DNA from: Chloroflexota bacterium
Lineage (GTDB): Bacteria; Chloroflexota; Anaerolineae; Caldilineales; Caldilineaceae
DNA length: 5,127 nucleotides
Direction of reading: 5' to 3'
Assembly: GCA_003577005.1 (NCBI GenBank)
Contig: QEUW01000499.1
Span: 1-5,127 of the forward strand
In this document: positions 1-5,127 of the stretch, piece by piece
Layout: each line of letters opens with the position of its first letter
How positions within the stretch are numbered: position 1 is the first letter of the stretch
Position numbers and translations under genes: made by a program
The notes under the pieces: model-generated
The model's database searches: none
What the model saw: only the letters and a program-made list of their open reading frames with translations
What the model was told of the DNA's origin: nothing

Positions 1-8
1 GGTGGGCC

Positions 9-75
9 GACCTCCGGGAGGTGACCGGAGACAACCTGATTTGTCGAGCATTCATCCGGTCACCTCCCGGAGGTC
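9..75. repeat. Perfect 21-bp inverted repeat with nested palindromes (REP-like element or terminator)
   Basis: The arms at 9-29 and 55-75 are exact reverse complements over 21 bases. Each arm contains its own palindrome, ACCTCC-G-GGAGGT at 10-22 and its mirror at 62-74. The 25-base loop holds a further small dyad, GACAA at 30-34 and TTGTC at 41-45. Transcribed RNA could form a very stable long stem or two short hairpins. It lies directly after the stop codon of the leftward remnant at 76-225, which suits a transcription end. Neither side has a T-tract, so a classical Rho-independent terminator is not supported. A dispersed REP-type repeat is the main alternative. Confidence 0.75.
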
Positions 76-225
76 TTATCGAAATGTAACGTTGTCGAAA
101 TAGATGGTATTCTGGTCCGATTGCCCGGCGCTGCCAGCACTCTCTGTGAACGGTGGCGACATGAGCATCGGCAGGAAGAGTCTGTTGAGTTGTATGGCAC
201 GGTCCGCGTTGGCCCTGTTCTTACT
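76..225 (-). pseudogene. C-terminal remnant of a secreted or carbohydrate-binding-like protein
   Basis: One leftward frame is open for 49 codons, from the stop TAG at 226-228 to TAA at 76-78. Its last residues read QNTIYFDNVTFR, which resembles the final strand of jelly-roll carbohydrate-binding or laminin-G-like modules, where 'TIYFDNV' is a recurrent ending. No convincing start codon, ribosome binding site or signal peptide precedes it, and the upstream half (RAIQLNRLFLPML) is not recognisable. It is therefore probably the tail of a gene whose body has been deleted. The stop codon touches the inverted repeat at 9-75. It is in a different frame from the PxKF gene that ends at 245, so simple readthrough would not join them. 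The match is short and could be chance. Confidence 0.35.
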
Positions 226-244
226 CTATCTGCTTGGTTAAACC

Positions 245-1746
245 CTAGCAGGTAACCAGTGGCAGGAAGATGCCATGCTGCTGGCCCCCTGGTTCTGGCT
301 GGTCAGGTTCATCCTCGGTCTGCTCCCAGGCGCTGCGCCCACCTTTGCCGTTGAAGTGGAAGAGGGCAGCCTGTTCTGTGCCGTTCTTCAGGCGGACCGT
401 CAATTGGCGGCAGGTGCCGGCCCAGCTCCTGTCAGTCTTCCAGACGTAGGTGTAGGTTTGGGTAGCCGGGTCGAACTGCAACTCGCTCCGGCCGGCTGTT
501 ACCGTCTCCTCGACCGGGTTGCTGCCACTGCCACCCTCTCCACATGCCACATTCTGCGAGGCAGGATAGCCGCCGGCAAAGATGTCCAGGCCAAAATCAC
601 CGCCCAGGCTGAATTTGACGGGGATGGCCTGCCCGGCGTTAACAATGTTGACCGTGGGCAGGTTCTCCACCGGCTGCAAGAAGCCATTCCAGTTGTATTG
701 CACGGCGACGACCATGTTGCTGTCCGTCACGCCGCCGTCGTCATCGCTCACCTAGACGTCATAGCTCCACGACCAGGTGCCGTCGCCGTGATCGGTCACT
801 GTGCCCTTCGTGGCGCTCAAGACAACGGCATCGCCGTCCACATCGCTGACTGTCCCGCTATTGGTTGCGGTCTCACCTTCGTTAGCAGCCACAGTGGCAT
901 TGTCGGTGTTGACCGCCGGCGCCGTGTTGGTGACCAATGCTGGACCGCTCGGATCGACAATCGTGCCGTTGGCGGTCAGGTCATCATCACCGCGCAGACC
1001 GTCGACCAGATGGAGGATGATGCGGTCGCTCAGGATCTCGGCGCCGGTGGCGCCGTTATAGCCGAACGCATAGAGCATGGCCGGGAATGCCGGATTGGGC
1101 CGGCCGTACTTGTAATAGCTATTGATGTCGACCGCATTCTCCAAAAAGAGGATCACGTCGACCGCAGCGCCGGGAGTCAGCCCTTCGATGGTAAAACCCA
1201 CCAGGCCGATGGGGAAAGAGGCGTCGGGCATATCGTGCAGGAGGGGCACTTCGGTAGCCTCCACCGCGGTCAGGTTGACGCCGTCGGGCGCAGCGACGGT
1301 GACATAGGCCCCATTGATCGCATTGGGCAGCGACGTGACATTGGACTGCTCTGCCTCTGGGATATCGTCGTAGTTGCCGTCGCCCCCGTTGGGCGCACTG
1401 GCTTCGATGCTGCCGTCGACGCCATCGTTATCCTCGTCCGATGCCTCAAGCTCGAATGCGCCGCTGTCACAGCCATTGACCTGCAGTCGTGCAACGCCGC
1501 GCTGGTCAGACGCCAACACGCATTGACCGGCGGGAACAGTGTCAATTGCCGGGCTGCCAAGCAGCAGCGTATGGGTCAAGGTGGGGCCGCCATTGTCGGC
1601 CAGCGGGCCGAGCTGCGGGTCGCCGCTGCGACTGCTACCGGCGCTGATGCAGCGCTGTTGGCGATGCCACCCCCCGCGGTGCCCGTCCCAAGGTTATCGC
1701 TCAGCGTGCTCTCGACCAGCGTCAGGTTGCCGCTGAATTGAACGGT
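245..1746 (-). pseudogene. Broken secreted protein: choice-of-anchor Q, choice-of-anchor U, Ig-like and PxKF domains
   Basis: Read leftward, the remnant starts in one frame with beta-helix-like sequence (1746-1654: LTLVESTLSDN, AGGGIANS). It changes frame between 1654 and 1622, then continues with DPQLGPLADNGGPT, LLGSPAID, DQRGVARLQ and CDSGAFE, the classic end of a choice-of-anchor Q domain (about 1621-1440). Next comes an acidic DEDNDGVDG segment and a choice-of-anchor U domain (about 1436-920: NSYYKYG, LVDGLRGDDDL, IVDPSGPAL). An Ig/cadherin-like repeat follows (about 915-720: NTAPAVNTDNATV, GTWSWSYDV). An in-frame TAG at 752-754 cuts that repeat before VSDDDGGVTDS. The PxKF domain (PVKF at 611-622) and an acidic linker lead to a C-terminal IFLPLVTC and TAG at 245-247. 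No start codon, signal peptide or N-terminal region is visible. Such proteins are normally exported and extracellular. GTG at 749-751 and TTG at 1577-1579 are formal starts, but both lie inside domains, so they are unlikely to be genuine. Sequencing error remains possible at both lesions. Confidence 0.75.
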
Positions 1747-1852
1747 ATGGTCTACGCCGAACTGAAAACGAGCAAGGGAAATTAGATGGCGCTTCAGCCA
1801 TTCATGGCGCCGACATGCGATGCTATGTCAGCCAATAGTAAGGGCGAGTTGT

Positions 1853-1881
1853 TTGACTGGTCTCCGAGGTAAACCTATAAT
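1853..1881 (+). promoter_or_regulatory. Near-consensus sigma-70 type promoter for the BTAD-STAND-WD40 gene
   Basis: A -35 box TTGACT (1853-1858, five of six consensus bases) and a perfect -10 box TATAAT (1876-1881) are separated by 17 bases, the optimal spacing. Transcription would start near 1887-1889, giving a leader of about 115 bases before the ATG at 2004. The position and direction fit the downstream regulator, and there is no other gene between. AT-rich hexamers at ideal spacing are unlikely by chance in this GC-rich setting. The strength implied is high for a regulatory gene, so repression or leader control may exist. Confidence 0.7.
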
Positions 1882-1955
1882 TCGAGATGGCAACAAGATA
1901 TGGAGAGCAACTGGACTTCATTCCTGACCATGCTATCGCCAGGTCGACTTTCTCT

Positions 1956-1983
1956 CTGTGAGCCGGCAGAAGGCTGTTCACAG
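1956..1983 (+). promoter_or_regulatory. Possible leader hairpin upstream of the ribosome binding site
   Basis: CTGTGAGCC at 1956-1964 can pair with GGCT at 1972-1975 and CACAG at 1979-1983. This gives nine base pairs with a three-base bulge (GTT, 1976-1978) and a seven-base loop. It ends ten bases before the AAGGA at 1994. It could affect ribosome access or mRNA stability. The outer TGTGA/TCACA halves look like a CRP site, but the 16-base gap is too wide for one. No known riboswitch class is recognised. Confidence 0.25.
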
Positions 1984-1993
1984 ACGAACGATG

Positions 1994-1998
1994 AAGGA
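1994..1998 (+). promoter_or_regulatory. Ribosome binding site (AAGGA) that fixes the ATG at 2004
   Basis: AAGGA lies five bases upstream of ATG 2004-2006. An in-frame TGA at 1992-1994 excludes any earlier start in that frame. The resulting N-terminus (MALALSLLGGFHLELDGE) matches the usual beginning of BTAD-type regulators, so the start is well supported. Confidence 0.75.
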
Positions 1999-2003
1999 TC
2001 AAA

Positions 2004-5000
2004 ATGGCGCTTGCCCTTTCCCTGCTCGGTGGATTTCACCTGGAACTGGACGGCGAACCCATCACGGCGTTTGAGTCCAACAAAGTACGTGGCCTGTTGG
2101 CCTATCTGGCCGTTGAGTCGGAGCCAGATAGCACATCTGCCGGGGGGCGCCCGCTGGACCGCTTTCTCCTGGCTACCTTGCTCTGGCCCGACCATCCTGA
2201 ATCGAGCGCGCGCACAAACTTGCGCCATGTGCTGCGCCAGCTTCGCCTGACATTGCCTGACCCCGCCGGCGGGCCACCGTTCTTGCTCGTCACCGCACGG
2301 ACGCTCCAGTTGAACCTACAGGTGGACTTCACGGTCGACACCGCCCGCTTTCAGCAGTTGCTTGATCGCTGCAGCGCGTGTAGTCACCGGGGGCTCGAAT
2401 CGTGCCCCGAGTGCGTCGAACGCTATCGCCAGGCCGCCGAACTCTACCGCGGGGACTTTTTGGCCGGTCTCTTTCTCCAGGACAGCCAACCCTTTGACGA
2501 ATGGATGATTTTGCAGCGGGAACGTTTCCATCGCACCGCGTTGGAGATTCTCTTTGCATTGGCCTCCTATTTCGAAGCAAAAGCCGACTGGAGACAGGCG
2601 CTCCACTATGCCAGCCGCCAGCTCGAATTAGAACCCTGGCGCGAGGAAGCGCATCGCCAGTTGATGCGTACCCTGGCGCGTAGTGGGGAGCGGACAGCCG
2701 CCCTGGCCCAATATGAGCGCTGCCGTACCCTCTTGATGGAGGAGCTGGGTGTCGAGCCCGGTTTCGAAACAACAGCGCTCTACGAGCAGATCCGAAATGA
2801 GGGGTTAGGAAGAGAGACGGCCAGCCCAAAGTCAACAGGGCTGGTGGCGACCAGCGAGAAAGATGAGCCGCCCTCCTATCAGGATTGGGGAGAGGCGCCC
2901 GCCACCCCCCAGGTTCACGGTCGCCATACAGAACAAGAGACCTTGCATCAATGGTTGCTCACGGAAGGCTGTCGTCTCGTTGCCGTCTTGGGCATTGGCG
3001 GGGTAGGTAAGACCACGCTGGTGATCCGAGCGGCAAGGATGCTCCAAAATCAGTTCCAGTTCGTCTTCTGGCGTTCGCTGCTCAACGCGCCGCCGCTCGC
3101 CGATATTCTACATCCCTGTCTCCAATTTCTTGCGCGCCAGCGCCTCACCAGGTTTCCCAGCACGCTCAACGAGCAATTGGCAATGCTCTTGGAATTCCTG
3201 AGCGCCCACCGTTGTCTGTTGATTCTCGATAATTTTGAAAGCATTCTCGAAGCCGGGCGGGCCGGGCAATATCGGCCCGGCTATGAAGCCTATGGGCAGT
3301 TGCTGGCTCTCATTGGAGAACGCCAACACCAAAGCTGCCTGCTCTTGACAAGCCGCGAGCTACCCCGCGGTGTTGAACATCTGGCCGAGGACTTTCCGGC
3401 TATCCGCAGCCTGACGTTGGACGGCTTGGAGGCGGAAGCCGGCCAGGAATTGCTCAGAATGCGTGGGCTTGATCCGACAGCACAACTCTCTGCCGAGATC
3501 GTTGCCCGCTACTCGGGCAACCCGCTGGCCCTGAAACTCGTGGCCCGGACAATTGCCGAAATCTTTGACGGCGACATCGCAGCATTTCTGGTAGACGAGA
3601 CCCTCATTTTCGACGATATCCGCACCGTCCTGCAGCAACAGTTCGCCCGCTTAAGCGACCTGGAACGCAAGGTGCTCTTATGGTTTGCCGTTGCGCGCGA
3701 GAGCATGTCCGTACAACGCCTGGCGTCCTATCTGCTCCACAAACCGCGTCGCGGCGACCTATTGGAAGCATTCCATGCACTGCAACGGCGCACGCTGCTG
3801 GAGCGGACAGATGGCGGCTTCACTCTGCAAAATGTGGTGACAGAATTTGCAACCGATTATCTCATCGAGCAGGTCTGCAACGAGTTCCGCACTGCCGCGC
3901 CAAACTTGCTCGAACACCACGCGCTCTTGCAAGCGCAGGGACAAATGGTTGTGCGGCAAACACAGGAGCGTCTGATCCTGCGCCCGATTGTCAAACAACT
4001 TGAGCGGGAACTGGGCCGTCACGGCTTTGTACTGCGCTGCCAGGAGCTCCTCGACGCCTTGCGGGCCAGAGCCCCGCTGGCGCCCAGTTATGCCGCTGGC
4101 AACATCTTGAATCTGTTGCTCTGCTTGGGCGCCGATCTAACCGGCTTCGACTTTTCCCACCTTGCGGTCTGGCAGGCAGCTCTCTCTGGCATCAATGTCC
4201 GTGGCGTCAACTTCACTGCCGCCGATTTGACCAACTCGGTCTTTACCGAGACATTTGGGGTTGTCCATACAGTCGCTTACAGTTCGGATGGCCGTTGGAT
4301 GGCAGCCGGCACGTGGGATGGTGAGATCCGGCTATGGCGCGCCGCGGATCGGCAACCTGTTCGTGTTTTTCAGGCCCACGATGGGCCGGTGCGAACAATT
4401 ACCTTTCATCCAGAGGGTGAAACCTTTGCCAGCGGCGGTGATGACTGGACTGTACGACTATGGCGCACAGAAAGTGGCTCACTGCTCCAGACGATGCGTG
4501 GTCACCGTGGGTGGGTACGCTCAGTCGCCTTCAGCGCTGACGGCGCCTCCCTCGCCAGCGTCGCGATGGATCACGCCGTTTGTGTCTGGGATGGAAAGGA
4601 GGGAAGGCTCCGGCACCTGCTCCGCGAGCATACAGACGCGGTTTGGGGGGTGGCCTTCAGTCCCAACCCGGCAACACGCTCGCTCATGGCGACCTGCAGC
4701 GCCGATCACACCATCCGCCTGTGGGATGCAGAGCAGGGTGTGCTGCTCGATACGTTACAGGGTCACGACGATGAAGTCCGTACGCTGGCCTTCAGCCCCG
4801 ATGGCGCCACGCTGGCCAGTGGGGGTCTTGATAAAGTGCTGAGACTCTGGCAGTTTCAGCCAGAAGCAGGTGACGCCGAACTGCGCCAGACACTTCCTGG
4901 CGACGAGATCGCCATCCGTTGTCTCGCCTTTAGTCCCAACGGCCAAACGCTTGCGGTTGGGGGCGCCAGCGCGACCATCCAACTGTGGGATATGGCCAAC

Positions 5001-5127
5001 CGCCAGATCCGCTATACGCTGCACGGCCATCACAAAGGCGTCAACGCTGTGGCGTTTGCCCCCGACAGCGACACCTTCATCACCGGGTCGGACGACCATA
5101 CCCTTTACAGTTGGAGTTCACGCAGGG
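2004..5127 (+). CDS. BTAD-family transcriptional regulator with NB-ARC STAND ATPase, pentapeptide-like and WD40 repeats (3' end beyond window)
   Basis: The frame is open for 1041 codons to the window edge. Residues 1-105 form an OmpR/SARP-type winged helix (LLGGFHLELDGE, KVRGLLAYLAVE, LLWPDHPESSARTNLRHVL). Residues 111-262 form the bacterial transcriptional activator (BTAD) helical-repeat domain (LYRGDFLAGL, LELEPWREEAHRQLM, ELGVEP at 247-252), with a CxxC-x7-CxxC cluster at 123-137. A linker leads to a STAND-type NB-ARC ATPase: Walker A GIGGVGKTT at 330-338, Walker B LLILDNFE ending at 412, sensor TSRE at 449-452 and GNPLAL at 505-510. Residues 520-700 are mostly helical and probably include the winged helix of the STAND module. 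Residues 710-750 carry pentapeptide-like repeats and 752-1041 seven WD40 repeats. By family knowledge this is a cytoplasmic regulator like AfsR, switched by ATP/ADP exchange, with a beta-propeller as sensor in place of TPRs. Ligand and target genes are unknown. There is no signal peptide or membrane segment. A role in defence, as for other bacterial STAND proteins, is possible but not indicated. Confidence 0.93.
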   Translation, partial: MALALSLLGGFHLELDGEPITAFESNKVRGLLAYLAVESEPDSTSAGGRPLDRFLLATLLWPDHPESSARTNLRHVLRQLRLTLPDPAGGPPFLLVTARTLQLNLQVDFTVDTARFQQLLDRCSACSHRGLESCPECVERYRQAAELYRGDFLAGLFLQDSQPFDEWMILQRERFHRTALEILFALASYFEAKADWRQALHYASRQLELEPWREEAHRQLMRTLARSGERTAALAQYERCRTLLMEELGVEPGFETTALYEQIRNEGLGRETASPKSTGLVATSEKDEPPSYQDWGEAPATPQVHGRHTEQETLHQWLLTEGCRLVAVLGIGGVGKTTLVIRAARMLQNQFQFVFWRSLLNAPPLADILHPCLQFLARQRLTRFPSTLNEQLAMLLEFLSAHRCLLILDNFESILEAGRAGQYRPGYEAYGQLLALIGERQHQSCLLLTSRELPRGVEHLAEDFPAIRSLTLDGLEAEAGQELLRMRGLDPTAQLSAEIVARYSGNPLALKLVARTIAEIFDGDIAAFLVDETLIFDDIRTVLQQQFARLSDLERKVLLWFAVARESMSVQRLASYLLHKPRRGDLLEAFHALQRRTLLERTDGGFTLQNVVTEFATDYLIEQVCNEFRTAAPNLLEHHALLQAQGQMVVRQTQERLILRPIVKQLERELGRHGFVLRCQELLDALRARAPLAPSYAAGNILNLLLCLGADLTGFDFSHLAVWQAALSGINVRGVNFTAADLTNSVFTETFGVVHTVAYSSDGRWMAAGTWDGEIRLWRAADRQPVRVFQAHDGPVRTITFHPEGETFASGGDDWTVRLWRTESGSLLQTMRGHRGWVRSVAFSADGASLASVAMDHAVCVWDGKEGRLRHLLREHTDAVWGVAFSPNPATRSLMATCSADHTIRLWDAEQGVLLDTLQGHDDEVRTLAFSPDGATLASGGLDKVLRLWQFQPEAGDAELRQTLPGDEIAIRCLAFSPNGQTLAVGGASATIQLWDMANRQIRYTLHGHHKGVNAVAFAPDSDTFITGSDDHTLYSWSSRR
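4131..4250 (+). repeat. Pentapeptide-repeat-like segment between the STAND module and WD40 propeller
   Basis: Residues 710-750 show a five-residue period with Leu or Phe at the centre: ADLTG FDFSH LAVWQ AALSG INVRG VNFTA ADLTN SVFTE. This matches the A(D/N)LXX pentapeptide pattern, which builds a right-handed quadrilateral beta-helix. Eight units make only about two coils, so it probably acts as a rigid connector rather than a full DNA-mimic domain. Confidence 0.6.
4257..5127 (+). repeat. Seven tandem WD40 repeats, likely one complete beta-propeller
   Basis: Seven units of about 42 residues follow one another from residue 752. Their conserved strand-c tryptophans are at 778, 820, 862, 907, 949, 995 and 1037. 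The GH-like dipeptides are at 791 (AH), 833, 875 (EH), 920, 966 (GD) and 1008. Typical blocks include VAFSADGASLAS, TIRLWD and LAFSPDGATLASGG. Units 4 and 5 carry small insertions (PATRS at 889-893; PEAGDAELR at 953-961). The first unit lacks the usual leading GH, so closing the ring may need residues beyond the window. More repeats may follow. Confidence 0.92.

Noticed and set aside
161..241. 26-codon rightward ORF with a basic start and hydrophobic end (MSIGRKSLLSCMARS...)
   Set aside because: It resembles a tiny membrane peptide, but there is no good ribosome binding site or promoter and it lies opposite a plausible coding remnant. It is too short to support.
275..1741. Uninterrupted 488-codon rightward open frame opposite the surface-protein remnant
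   Set aside because: Its codons are in exact register with the leftward coding frame, so a stop would need TTA, CTA or TCA codons in the real gene, which are rare in GC-rich DNA. The translation has no recognisable domain, while the leftward frame has several clear ones.
1956..1983. CRP-like TGTGA...TCACA palindrome
   Set aside because: The half-sites are 16 bases apart instead of the 6 needed for CRP, and they lie downstream of the predicted transcription start.
1900..2250. Rightward ORF starting in the leader and overlapping the regulator start in another frame
   Set aside because: It has no ribosome binding site, low-complexity meaningless translation, and most of its length overlaps the well-supported BTAD domain. 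The same applies to the leftward ORFs between 1875 and 2835.
4255..4842. 195-codon rightward ORF within the WD40 region
   Set aside because: It is an out-of-frame shadow of the WD40 repeats, which are clearly encoded in the frame from 2004.
1..5127. CRISPR array, tRNA, rRNA, transposase or phage genes
   Set aside because: No regularly spaced direct repeats, tRNA-like cloverleaf, rRNA sequence, or transposase/integrase motif was seen on either strand. The 21-bp inverted repeat at 9-75 is not associated with a transposase inside the window.

Overview
The window looks like a GC-rich chromosomal segment from a Chloroflexota bacterium, probably Anaerolineae or Caldilineae-like. This is inferred from protein architecture only. 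The left part encodes a secreted protein of the choice-of-anchor Q / choice-of-anchor U / PxKF type. The right part encodes a regulator joining a BTAD domain, a STAND ATPase, pentapeptide-like repeats and WD40 repeats. Both architectures are common in that phylum.

Layout. Positions 9-75 hold a perfect 21-bp inverted repeat with nested palindromes. Positions 76-225 (minus strand) hold a short coding remnant whose stop codon abuts that repeat. Positions 245-1746 (minus strand) are a broken gene for a large secreted or surface protein. It lacks its N-terminus, changes frame between about 1622 and 1654, and carries an in-frame TAG at 752-754. Positions 1747-2003 are intergenic. They hold a near-consensus sigma-70 promoter (TTGACT, 17-base spacer, TATAAT; 1853-1881), a leader of about 115 bases with a possible hairpin, and a ribosome binding site. 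From 2004 to the right edge, one open reading frame runs for 1041 codons without a stop and continues beyond the window.

How it works together. The only gene that looks intact is the rightward regulator. By domain logic it binds DNA through its N-terminal winged helix, switches state through nucleotide binding by its NB-ARC-type ATPase, and senses a ligand or partner through the C-terminal beta-propeller. Its target genes are not visible. The leftward genes are diverging, decaying surface-protein remnants (or carry assembly errors), and nothing in the sequence links them functionally to the regulator. The large rightward open frame opposite the pseudogene is a codon-usage shadow and is not annotated.
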